In this document: piece after piece, positions 1-6,031 of the stretch
How positions within the stretch are numbered: the stretch's first letter is position 1
How the letters are laid out: each line of letters opens with the position of its first letter
Assembly: GCA_003229235.1 (NCBI GenBank)
Contig: QIIH01000425.1
Location: 1-6,438, forward strand
DNA length: 6,438 nt
Reading direction: 5' to 3'
Source of the DNA: Flavobacteriales bacterium
GTDB lineage: Bacteria; Bacteroidota; Bacteroidia; Flavobacteriales; Flavobacteriaceae
Notes under the pieces: model-generated
What the model saw: the letters and a program-made list of their open reading frames with translations, nothing else
Databases searched by the model: none
Told to the model about the DNA's origin: nothing
Made by a program: the position numbers and the translations under genes

Positions 1-1
1 A

Positions 2-364
2 ATTACTGGGGCGATAGTAGATTTGAGTGAACGTAACTATAGCTTTAATGCAGAAGCTGGCTTACAAGCAGACCGCTTTGTAATGTTCTTTAAAGAAAAA
101 GTATTGGGTACAGACGAATATAGTTTAGACTCATTACAGCTTATACCTAACCCTACATCTAGTTTGCTAACGGTGTTTTCGCCTAATAATGCAACTGTCG
201 ATTATGTGCAGGTGATGGATATTAGAGGACGTCTAGTAGCTCAGAAACGATTCAATAGCACAGATTCTTATGTTATCGATTTATCAAGCTTAGGCAGCGC
301 TGTATATTTTGTAAAAATCTATTCTACCGAAGGCACCATTACAAAACGAGTTATTAAACAATAA
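2..364 (+). CDS. T9SS type A sorting domain-containing protein, C-terminal fragment
   Basis: This is the 3' end of a larger gene. The frame is open to the first base of the window, so the true start lies upstream and the TTG at position 23 is not a start. The last ~75 residues form a type A sorting domain: LQLIPNPTSS (the PNPT signature), then VQVMDIRGRLV (the v.v.D..Gr.v strand), then IDLSSLGSAVYFVKI and the basic end TKRVIKQ. This domain directs export across the outer membrane by the type IX secretion system and is normally removed or exchanged for lipopolysaccharide anchoring. The segment before it (NYSFNAEAGLQADRFVMFF) resembles the stretch that often precedes the domain in large flavobacterial surface or repeat proteins. 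The catalytic or adhesive part lies outside the window, so the protein's function cannot be told. Stop is TAA at 362-364. Confidence 0.93.
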   Translation: MTGAIVDLSERNYSFNAEAGLQADRFVMFFKEKVLGTDEYSLDSLQLIPNPTSSLLTVFSPNNATVDYVQVMDIRGRLVAQKRFNSTDSYVIDLSSLGSAVYFVKIYSTEGTITKRVIKQ

Positions 365-382
365 GTAGAAGATAATACTTAG

Positions 383-416
383 AAAAAAAACCGACACTAA
401 ACTGTCGGTTTTTTTT
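383..416 (+). terminator. Rho-independent terminator after the T9SS type A gene
   Basis: An inverted repeat CCGACA (391-396) / TGTCGG (403-408) encloses a six-base loop. It is preceded by a run of eight A (383-390) and followed by a run of eight T (409-416), so the stem can extend through A:T pairs. It lies 18 bases after the stop codon of the T9SS type A gene. The symmetry means it could also act on the other strand, but no gene on that strand would use it here. Confidence 0.9.
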
Positions 417-463
417 GTTTTGTTAGCAGATATAGTGAAGCATGTGAGCGGCAGAATTTTACT

Positions 464-471
464 TATTTTTG
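464..471 (+). promoter_or_regulatory. Candidate Bacteroidota -7 element for the orf119-apbE unit
   Basis: TATTTTTG matches the Bacteroidota -7 consensus TAnnTTTG. It lies about 42 bases before the ATG at 514 and downstream of the terminator, where a promoter for the next unit is expected. No convincing -33 TTG box is present at the usual distance, so this rests on one short AT-rich match and its position. Confidence 0.35.
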
Positions 472-513
472 CATAAGCAAACACACCAACGCAATCTGTG
501 CATATCTTAAATT

Positions 514-873
514 ATGTCGACATTAACAGAGCAAGAATTACACAATTTAGCCATGAATATCGTGGGAAAGGATTTAGAAGAACAGGGTTACGAATTTCTT
601 GGTGTAAATTCTAAATTAAAGAAGGATCCACAGTTTGTCGCACTAAAAGACAAAACACTCAATTTTGTGGTGGTTAGGGTTATTCAATACCCAGAGGATG
701 CCAATATCTACGATTCTACTCTTATGCAAAGAATAAAAGAACATGCCATAAAATTTAATGCGAAAGCGTTTTATGCAGGGGTAGGATTAGGGCATGGCGA
801 CGATTACGGGAAGGCGGTTATAAAAGACCAAGACTACACCGTGTTGTATAACGGCATTCAAGAAATCGTTTAA
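514..873 (+). CDS. Conserved-looking small protein, possible inactive YraN/UPF0102-like fold
   Basis: A 119-residue soluble protein with no signal peptide or membrane segment; I do not recognise it as a named family. The start ATG at 514 is the first in the frame after the terminator. Residues 13-56 run helix (MNIVGKDLEEQGYEF), then a strand pair (DPQFVALKDK; LNFVVVRV). This resembles the core of YraN/UPF0102 proteins (ARRYLEQQG...GGEIDLI...VFVEVR), a PD-(D/E)XK nuclease-like fold. In that hand alignment the acidic residues become Gln40, Val42 and Val53, so the active site would be lost. A Gly-rich segment follows (GVGLGHGDDYG, 89-99). Its TAA abuts the ATG of apbE (TAAATG, 871-876), which implies translational coupling and perhaps a shared role in flavin attachment or the lipoprotein's biogenesis. 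The fold match is inference from pattern, not from a search; the coding call itself is secure. Confidence 0.85.
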   Translation: MSTLTEQELHNLAMNIVGKDLEEQGYEFLGVNSKLKKDPQFVALKDKTLNFVVVRVIQYPEDANIYDSTLMQRIKEHAIKFNAKAFYAGVGLGHGDDYGKAVIKDQDYTVLYNGIQEIV

Positions 874-1893
874 ATGAAAAAGCTACTGTTTTCTGTTTTA
901 TTTTGTGGGGCTCTATTAACGAGTTGTAGTGATTCTAAACCGCAACTTTATTCTTTACAAGGACAAGTGTTTGGGACGACCTATGGGATATCTTACTTCT
1001 CAGAAAATCCTAGTTTGGGCCTTGAAGCAGCTTTAGATTCTACTTTTCTAGCAATTAATAGATCGGTAAGCACTTATTTGCCAAATAGCGATATTTCTAA
1101 AATAAACAGCGGGGATTCTACCGTTGTTATTGACGATATTTTTAAAGATAATTTTTTGCTATCCGCCCAAATATTTAAAGAAACAGGGGGCTATTTTGAC
1201 CCTACCATTGGTGTGTTGCGTAATGCCTATGGTTTTGGGGATACTGCTCCCATCGAGCAATTAGATGTGGCAACTTTAGATTCCCTAAGAGTGTTGGTAG
1301 GCTTTCAGAAAGTTAGCCTTACTGCCGATAATACAATTAAGAAAGAGTATCCAGGGATTTATTTTGATTTTAATGCGGTAGCAAAGGGCTATGCTATAGA
1401 TCGTATTTCGGTTGTTTTTAATGGCTTACAGATAGACAATTATTTGATAGAGTTAGGTGGCGAGATTAGAGCAGGAGGTAAAAACTTAGAAAAAGGCAAG
1501 CCATGGGTAGTTGGCATAGAGGCAGTAGATTCTGAGTTGTCGAACAGAAGTCTTGCTGCCAAAGTATCTTTAAATAATAAAGCTATGGCCAGCTCTGGTA
1601 ATTACCGAAAATATAGAATTGATGCTGTAACAGGTCAAAAATATGTTCATACAATTAATCCTTTAACGGGTTCGGCAGAGAAGAGCGACCTAACAAGTGC
1701 CACAGTTTTTGCGCCTACATGTGCAGAGGCCGATGCATACGCGACTTCTTTTATGGCAATGGGAATTACTAGATCGCTTAGGTTGCTCCCTGCGCTCAAG
1801 AATGTACAGGTGTATCTTACGTATGTAGATAGTTCAGGAAATTCGCGGGTATTTATTTCTGAAACTTTAAAAGCAGATTTAATAAAAGATTAA
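874..1893 (+). CDS. apbE: FAD:protein FMN transferase, lipoprotein (ApbE family)
   Basis: ApbE splits FAD and attaches FMN through a phosphoester bond to Thr or Ser of target proteins such as NqrB, NqrC and RnfG, with Mg2+. The 339-residue length is normal. Residues 1-18 are a lipoprotein signal with lipobox LLTSC (Cys18), placing it on the periplasmic side of a membrane. Family motifs appear in order: FGTTYGISY (33-41), STYLPNSDISKIN (66-78), GGYFDPTIGVL (105-115), FDFNAVAKGYAID (164-176), ELGGEIRAGG (193-202), ASSGNYRKY (239-247), VHTINPLTG (258-266), and the metal-binding end AEADAYATSFMAMG (284-297) with Asp287 and Thr291. The start abuts the stop of the 119-residue gene, so the two are probably co-transcribed. 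No nqr or rnf genes are in the window, so the flavin acceptor is unknown from this context; Nqr is the usual partner in flavobacteria. Confidence 0.97.
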   Translation: MKKLLFSVLFCGALLTSCSDSKPQLYSLQGQVFGTTYGISYFSENPSLGLEAALDSTFLAINRSVSTYLPNSDISKINSGDSTVVIDDIFKDNFLLSAQIFKETGGYFDPTIGVLRNAYGFGDTAPIEQLDVATLDSLRVLVGFQKVSLTADNTIKKEYPGIYFDFNAVAKGYAIDRISVVFNGLQIDNYLIELGGEIRAGGKNLEKGKPWVVGIEAVDSELSNRSLAAKVSLNNKAMASSGNYRKYRIDAVTGQKYVHTINPLTGSAEKSDLTSATVFAPTCAEADAYATSFMAMGITRSLRLLPALKNVQVYLTYVDSSGNSRVFISETLKADLIKD

Positions 1894-2745
1894 TTAGCGT
1901 CTAATCATGCTAAAATGCCCTTTAACTTCTGGCTTACCATCAATTATCACCTTAAACCAATAGTCACTAGAAGGCAAGGGTCTTCCTTTGTATAGGCCAT
2001 CCCAACCGTCATTGTTGTCGTTAATGTGATGAAGTATTTTACCGTATCGATCAAAAATATATACTTCTGCTCCCGGAAAACGTTCCATTCCTTTGATACG
2101 CCAAGTGTCGTTATACCCATCGCTATTCGGGGTAAAAAACCTTGGATATTCTAAAACGGCAATTTCTCGGCATACGGTTCCGCAGCCATTTAAATCTTCA
2201 ATACAGACGGTGTGAATCCCCGAGCTTACACTGTTAAATACATTACTAGTTTGTGAAACTTGACCGTCGTCCAGATAGTAAATATAATCTCCTTCGCCCG
2301 TTACGTTTACGGTAATGCTATTATTGGGAGCGTTAAAACAGTCTACCTCTATGCTATCAATTGTTGCCTCGTTAGAGATTATTACATTGGATTTTCCGAT
2401 GGCATCACATCCAAATTCGTTAGTAACAGTAACTATATATATTCCGGGAGAATCTACAAAAATAGTGTTGAGGTTCGCGCCTTCTTGCCCATTGTTCCAG
2501 CTATAATAAGTATAACCACTTGTGACAGTAAGTTGTAAAGGCCCGTCTGCGTTTAAACAATAATATAGAGGTGATACAAGCTCAATGTCTTGGGGAACAG
2601 CACGTACGTACAGATCAAATTCGGAATATGTAAAACAACCTGATTCGATCTCAATCACTTCAATATATATCCTTTGGGGGTTGCTGGTATTTGAATAAAT
2701 AGTAGGGAGCGGCAGAAGATTCGTAATAGTTGATGATGTAATCAA
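1894..2745 (-). CDS. T9SS type B surface protein, C-terminal part (after frameshift)
   Basis: The open frame begins nominally at a TTG (2743-2745), but the first ~12 residues look out of frame and no ribosome-binding signal is apparent, so independent translation is doubtful. True coding starts around LPTIYSNTSNPQ and completes the third Ig-like module (RIYIEVIEIESGC). Two more modules follow: residues 54-125 (LYYCLNADGPL, PGIYIVTVTNEFGC, a PKD/Ig-like SprB-type pattern) and 126-198 (IEVDCFNAPNNSITVNVTG, SGIHTVCIEDLNGC). Residues 199-283 are the type B sorting domain: FFTPNSDGYNDTWRIKG (the T/TPNxDGxND signature), VYIFDRYGKIL, NDGWDGLYKGRPLPSSDYW and end GHFSMIRR. Type B cargo needs T9SS and commonly a PorP/SprF-like partner, which is not seen next to it. 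The stop TAA (1894-1896) touches the apbE stop on the other strand. Confidence 0.8.
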   Translation of the reverse strand: MITSSTITNLLPLPTIYSNTSNPQRIYIEVIEIESGCFTYSEFDLYVRAVPQDIELVSPLYYCLNADGPLQLTVTSGYTYYSWNNGQEGANLNTIFVDSPGIYIVTVTNEFGCDAIGKSNVIISNEATIDSIEVDCFNAPNNSITVNVTGEGDYIYYLDDGQVSQTSNVFNSVSSGIHTVCIEDLNGCGTVCREIAVLEYPRFFTPNSDGYNDTWRIKGMERFPGAEVYIFDRYGKILHHINDNNDGWDGLYKGRPLPSSDYWFKVIIDGKPEVKGHFSMIRR

Positions 2746-3985
2746 AAACGACTAAACCACCTAAAATTTCGTCGTTATGGGCGCTAAGTCGCATATTTGC
2801 TAGTCCGTCTGTGTCTGCGTTGCAATAAATATAATCCTCGATAGGGACTGCTAACACTGGCTCTGCTCTAAGGGATATTTCGAAAAAAGTCGTGCCAAAA
2901 CAATCGGGATCAACGATATCGCTTACCCTAACATAAATAGTTTGAGGCGTAGTTGTGAGTGTAATTGTCGTGGGTATTGGACTCGTGGGTATTGGACTTG
3001 TTTCTGTATCGGCATCCTCTTGTGACAAATAAAAACTAAAGTCAAAACCAGCCGAACCTCCTATTAAATCTGCATAAAGTGTAGTAAGGTCGTATAAAAT
3101 GGAATCCTCTTCTGAACAGATATATATTGGACCAATATTGATTAAGGCCAGCGTATTGTCTAAAAACACTTGAAAACTATTAATATCACTACAGCCCGAA
3201 TCGGTGCTTTCAATTCTGTAAAATATGCTTTGCGGATTAGAGATTGTCATATAAGGACTAATCAAATCCCCAATACCTAAGTTGGCGTCATTTAGAGTGC
3301 TATGAAAACTTACTTCTACATCGGTTTGGGCGTCTATTACAGTAGCAACCATACTATCTAAATCTACCAGCGTTAAGCCATCAGTAGTCCCTTCTGTATC
3401 ACAACGCACAATGTCGGGTAAATCGTTGGCGGTTGGGCCTTCTGGTAAAGTGGCAGAACCACGAGGGTTAAATTGAAACCCTCCAGAGCCTACAGCTCTG
3501 TCTACAATAATATAATACACTTGCCCCGCCATTACATTAAGCCATTTTAAATAGCCATTGCCGTTGGCTCCAGGGCCTTCTATCACATCTGTTTCGGTTG
3601 CGTTCATTCCAGTATTTCCACTAACTCCGGCATCACTAGGGTTGGTGCTCGAACAACGAATAGACGCTCCCAAATTTGTACATGTTACGTCAGGGCCATA
3701 AACAGCAAAATCAAAATCGGCTAAAGGAACATCAGGAATTAAATCAAACCCAAAGGTGCCAGCTTCTTCTATTACAATTCTAAACCAAATGGTCTGATTA
3801 TCAAAAGTATAACAAGGAGGGACATCATTACCAGGAAGTGAAAACTCATCAAACCCTACACCAGAAGGATTTACTCCTAAACTCGAACTACCACAAATAA
3901 GGATGGCGTCTGTGCAATCGTTAGGGTTTTGACCTAAGGCTGCACTACTACACACTAAAGCGAGGAGAAATAGTATCTTTTTCAC
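2660..3985 (-). CDS. T9SS type B surface protein, N-terminal part (before frameshift)
   Basis: The start is GTG at 3985; it is chosen because a clean signal peptide follows at once (MKKILFLLALVCSSAALGQ, cleavage probably near residue 19) and no upstream ATG is in frame. Residues ~21-175 form a Cys-rich beta domain of the kind found at the N-terminus of many flavobacterial secreted proteins (NDCTDAILICG; TIWFRIVIEEAGTFGFDL; DFDFAVYGPD; GQVYYIIVDR). Modules of ~90 residues follow: 189-275 (IVRCDTEGTTDG to SGCSDINSFQVFL), 284-372 (IYICSEEDS to FEISLR) and the start of a third at 381 (EDYIYCNADTDG). Each has the pattern C-(D/E)-rich turn, FDFSFY-like strand, Pro-Gln-x-I-(F/Y)-(Y/V)-R strand and a C-terminal Cys. 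The last 15 residues (after Ala426) look like out-of-frame sequence and end at TGA 2660-2662. On its own this product would lack the sorting domain and would stay in the periplasm. Confidence 0.85.
   Translation of the reverse strand: MKKILFLLALVCSSAALGQNPNDCTDAILICGSSSLGVNPSGVGFDEFSLPGNDVPPCYTFDNQTIWFRIVIEEAGTFGFDLIPDVPLADFDFAVYGPDVTCTNLGASIRCSSTNPSDAGVSGNTGMNATETDVIEGPGANGNGYLKWLNVMAGQVYYIIVDRAVGSGGFQFNPRGSATLPEGPTANDLPDIVRCDTEGTTDGLTLVDLDSMVATVIDAQTDVEVSFHSTLNDANLGIGDLISPYMTISNPQSIFYRIESTDSGCSDINSFQVFLDNTLALINIGPIYICSEEDSILYDLTTLYADLIGGSAGFDFSFYLSQEDADTETSPIPTSPIPTTITLTTTPQTIYVRVSDIVDPDCFGTTFFEISLRAEPVLAVPIEDYIYCNADTDGLANMRLSAHNDEILGGLVVFDYIINYYESSAAPYYLFKYQQPPKDIY
2969..2998 (-). repeat. 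Perfect 15-base tandem duplication, in frame
   Basis: CGTGGGTATTGGACT occurs twice head to tail (2969-2983 and 2984-2998). On the coding strand it encodes SPIPT-SPIPT at residues 330-339 of the T9SS protein, in a loop between two Ig-like strands. The copies are identical at every base, which suggests a recent duplication. It leaves the reading frame intact. Confidence 0.9.
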
Positions 3986-3999
3986 AGAATAACAAAGTA

Positions 4000-4767
4000 C
4001 TACATTTTTTTACAAACAGGAATTATTTCGCCTTTAGCAAGGCAATACCGATAAACATTTCCTGGTGACATGTTTTTAGTGTAATCTACTTCTTGCACAT
4101 TAAATCCTACGGCGCGCAATTTGTCGAAATAATCGCGCCCATAAATACGAACATGGTCGTACTGACCAAAAATTTTAGCTCGTTCTTTTTTGTCGGTAAT
4201 ACTGTTGTCTTCAAAAGTGGTTTCTCTCGAAAGTTCTTGCGGAATCTGAAAAATACCTGTGCCTCCAGGCTTTAGTACACGATACAATTCTTGCATTGCT
4301 TTTAAATCGTCAGGAATGTGCTCAAGCACATGATTGCATAGAATCCAATCAAACGAATTATCCTCGAAGGGTAGATTGCAAATGTCTGCCTTTACATCTG
4401 CTATTGGCGAATTTAAGTCTGTAGTTGTATACTCAATGTTCGTCATTTTTTTAAAACGCTTATAAAAAGCCTGCTCAGGAGCAAAATGTAAGAGCGAAAA
4501 CGAAGCATTAAAAAAATCTGTTTCGGTTTTTAAATACAACCACAATAAACGGTGGCGCTCTAAAGACAACGTACTAGGAGATAATACGTTTTCTCTTGGT
4601 TGCTCGTAGCCGTAACTAAGAAAAGTTCTAAAACTGCGATTGTCTATTGGATCTGTATATTTTTTTCCTTTTAAAAAGAACGCAAGGATTGGTCTAACAA
4701 TATAGCTTAACCTAATGAGTAAAGGGCGCGGAATCCAATTCAGAAAAAAAGAAAAAATGCCTTTCAT
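4000..4767 (-). CDS. Class I SAM-dependent methyltransferase
   Basis: A 255-residue protein with a methyltransferase type 11 fold; substrate unknown. The SAM-binding part starts at SLLHFAPEQAF (91-101), where HFAPE replaces the usual D/ExGxG of motif I. Asp117 in TTTDL is in the place of the ribose-binding acidic residue. ADICNLPFEDNSFDWILCNHVLEHIPDD (127-154, long motif: key residues Asp128, Phe139, Asp140, His146, Glu149, His150) and LKPGG (165-169) follow. The first ~35 residues (FSFFLNWIPRPLLIRLSYI) are hydrophobic and basic, suggesting an amphipathic membrane-touching segment rather than a signal peptide. A C-terminal HVRIYGRDYFDKLRAVGF stretch matches a common end of this type. The ATG is five bases after the map stop, and TAG at 4000-4002 is 14 bases before the T9SS gene, so it sits inside an apparent operon. 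It could act on lipid, quinone-like or glycan substrates; nothing visible decides this. Confidence 0.93.
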   Translation of the reverse strand: MKGIFSFFLNWIPRPLLIRLSYIVRPILAFFLKGKKYTDPIDNRSFRTFLSYGYEQPRENVLSPSTLSLERHRLLWLYLKTETDFFNASFSLLHFAPEQAFYKRFKKMTNIEYTTTDLNSPIADVKADICNLPFEDNSFDWILCNHVLEHIPDDLKAMQELYRVLKPGGTGIFQIPQELSRETTFEDNSITDKKERAKIFGQYDHVRIYGRDYFDKLRAVGFNVQEVDYTKNMSPGNVYRYCLAKGEIIPVCKKM

Positions 4768-4772
4768 ATATT

Positions 4773-5591
4773 TTATAAGACCAATACGTCTTGTCTATAA
4801 GCCTCTTCTTCGTCGCTTTCGATACCAAGGGCTTTATAAACATACCCAAAGGTAGATAGTAGCTCTGGTTTTCCGTTTACCAGGGCAATGTTGTGCTCAA
4901 AATGCACACTTGGCTGTCTGTCTTTAGTTAAAATAGTCCAACCATCTTTTAACTGCTGAATATTTTTAGTTCCCATATTAATCATAGGTTCTATAGCAAC
5001 GGTCATACCTTCTACAAACAGCTTGCCACGTCCTCTGCGTCCGTAGTTAGGCATTTCTGGGTCTTCGTGCATTGTTCGTCCTAGGCCATGACCAACTAAT
5101 TCTCGTACAACGCCATAACCATGATTTTCACAATGTTGTTGAATAGCAAAACCAACATCTCCAGTTCTGTTATTAGCCTTAAACTGCTCAATCCCTTTAT
5201 ATAAAGATTCTTTGGTGACGTCTAGCAACTTCTGAACTTCCACAGACACCTCTCCAACAGAAAAGGTATAGGCATGATCTCCATAAAAGCCATTTTTTAC
5301 AGCACCACAATCTATAGAGATTATATCGCCTTCTTTGTATGGGGTTTTATCTGGAATTCCATGAACCACCTGTGCATTTGGACTCATGCAAAGTGTATTT
5401 GGGAAATCGTATAAACCTAAAAACCCTGGTACTGCTCCATGATCTCTAATAAATGTCTCTGCCAAACCATCCAAATAGAGACTGGTTACCCCAGGTTTAA
5501 CCTCACTAGCGAGCATTCCTAAAGTTTTAGAGACAATTAGCGCACTTTCGCGCATGAGTTCAATTTCTTCTGATGTTTTGGGTATAATCAT
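4773..5591 (-). CDS. map: Methionine aminopeptidase, type I
   Basis: It removes the initiator methionine from new proteins in the cytoplasm when the second residue is small. The 272-residue protein shows the full pita-bread metal site: Asp94 (ISIDCGA), Asp105 (GFYGDHAYTF), His168 (ELVGHGLG), Glu201 (AIEPMI) and Glu232 (HFEHN), plus substrate-site His77 (VVHGIP) and His175 (TMHEDP). These match Escherichia coli Asp97, Asp108, His171, Glu204, Glu235, His79 and His178 with an offset of two to three. There is no N-terminal zinc-finger or linker extension, so it is the short type Ia form. The C-terminus has an extra tail of about 25 residues after the fold, rich in Glu and Asp (GIESDEEEAYRQDVLVL). 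The ATG at 5591 is one base after the stop of the HAD gene, so translation is probably coupled. Confidence 0.98.
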   Translation of the reverse strand: MIIPKTSEEIELMRESALIVSKTLGMLASEVKPGVTSLYLDGLAETFIRDHGAVPGFLGLYDFPNTLCMSPNAQVVHGIPDKTPYKEGDIISIDCGAVKNGFYGDHAYTFSVGEVSVEVQKLLDVTKESLYKGIEQFKANNRTGDVGFAIQQHCENHGYGVVRELVGHGLGRTMHEDPEMPNYGRRGRGKLFVEGMTVAIEPMINMGTKNIQQLKDGWTILTKDRQPSVHFEHNIALVNGKPELLSTFGYVYKALGIESDEEEAYRQDVLVL

Positions 5592-5592
5592 A

Positions 5593-5997
5593 TTATGAGC
5601 GTAAAAACGAAAACAATCCTCTTTTCTTTCTAATAGGCCTTACTGGCTCTTCCTGAATCAAGTCATGATAAATTTGACCCCAGTCCATGAGGCCTCCGAT
5701 GTTTCGATCGTCTATAAAAATATCTGCGTTAATTTTTCGGCTAATAGTTAGATCTGGTTCTTCTTCTGGAAAACTATTGTTTATTGCGTAAAACGTGACA
5801 CCATTTTCCTTACAAAAGTTAACGGCTTCTTCTAGTGTTTTACCAGAACGATAGGTCCAGAGAATGAGTCTAAACCCCTTTTCTTGTAATTTAATTAATG
5901 TATCAAAAGCAAATACAATTGGCTTGCCGATTCTTGGATAATCGTTATCTACCAAAGTTCCGTCAAAATCTACTGCTATTTTACGTTTTTCTACCAT
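5593..5997 (-). CDS. Small HAD-superfamily hydrolase, BT0820-like
   Basis: A 134-residue cytoplasmic protein with the core HAD fold and no large cap domain. Motif I is AVDFDGTLVD (8-17) with nucleophile Asp10 and acid/base Asp12. Motif II is LILWTYRSG (44-52) with Thr48. A likely motif III lysine is Lys88 in ISRKINADIF. Motif IV is IFIDDRNIGG (93-102) with Asp96 and Asp97. All four catalytic motifs are present, so phosphatase or phosphotransferase activity with Mg2+ is likely. The pattern, including WTYRSG and IDDRNIGG, is like the compact BT0820-type proteins of Bacteroidota, whose physiological substrate I do not know. The C-terminus is very basic (RPIRKKRGLFSFLRS, 120-134). It lies 34 bases after gpmI and one base before map on the same strand, so it may begin the map operon or be co-transcribed with gpmI. 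Confidence 0.9.
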   Translation of the reverse strand: MVEKRKIAVDFDGTLVDNDYPRIGKPIVFAFDTLIKLQEKGFRLILWTYRSGKTLEEAVNFCKENGVTFYAINNSFPEEEPDLTISRKINADIFIDDRNIGGLMDWGQIYHDLIQEEPVRPIRKKRGLFSFLRS

Positions 5998-6013
5998 AAG
6001 CTAACTCAGAGTA

Positions 6014-6021
6014 CAAAGCTA
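6014..6021 (-). promoter_or_regulatory. Candidate Bacteroidota -7 element before the HAD-map operon
   Basis: Read on the minus strand, TAGCTTTG matches the Bacteroidota -7 consensus TAnnTTTG exactly. It lies in the 34-base gap between gpmI and the HAD gene, 16 bases upstream of the ATG at 5997, which would give a very short leader. Upstream there is T-rich sequence inside the gpmI end but no clear -33 TTG. Its placement in the only sizeable gap of this run supports a start of transcription here. Confidence 0.45.
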
Positions 6022-6031
6022 CAAAAAGAAC

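Larger units (their letters stand above)
1894..3985 (-). pseudogene. T9SS type B / gliding-associated surface protein, frameshifted
   Basis: Two overlapping reading frames together make one recognisable protein: signal peptide, N-terminal beta-rich domain, several Ig-like modules, and a type B (CHU_C-like) C-terminal sorting domain. The first frame is convincing to about Ala426 (2708-2710) and then runs into TGA at 2660-2662. The second becomes convincing from LPTIYSNTSNPQ (2709 leftwards) and is closed upstream by TAG at 2752-2754. Both halves fall in one Ig-like module, so one ancestral gene is clear. Going from the first to the second frame needs one base skipped, or 3n+2 bases restored. 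Comparison with the first module (SFHSTLNDANLGIGD versus NYYESSAA before similar LISPY/LPTIY ends) suggests about seven codons are missing, which fits a loss near 20 bases. Alternatives are an assembly error or +1 recoding. Tight spacing to the methyltransferase gene (14 bases) places it last in the minus-strand run. Confidence 0.8.

Noticed and set aside
290..484. Minus-strand open frame crossing the terminator
   Set aside because: It runs antisense through the type A sorting domain and the A/T-rich terminator hairpin, and its hydrophobic Phe/Leu/Ile-rich product is what AT-rich antisense gives.
1893..1905. ATTAG-CGT-CTAAT inverted repeat as a shared terminator
   Set aside because: The stem is five mostly A:T pairs with a three-base loop and no T-run on either side, too weak to support the call.
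2260..2538. Open frames on the + strand at 2260-2538 and 2315-2506
   Set aside because: They lie opposite the T9SS protein's well-supported coding frame, show no domain or start signal, and read as antisense shadows.
2743..2745. TTG as a genuine start for a separate 283-residue gene
   Set aside because: There is no signal peptide or ribosome-binding signal, the first dozen residues are out of module register, and the rest completes a module begun in the upstream frame.
3993..3999. TACTTTG on the minus strand, before the T9SS type B gene, as its own promoter
   Set aside because: It is one base short of TAnnTTTG, has no -33 box at the right distance, and the 14-base gap fits co-transcription from the methyltransferase gene better.
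4093..4275. Open frame on the + strand, 60 codons
   Set aside because: It lies opposite the conserved methyltransferase motifs and has no promoter, start signal or recognisable protein pattern.
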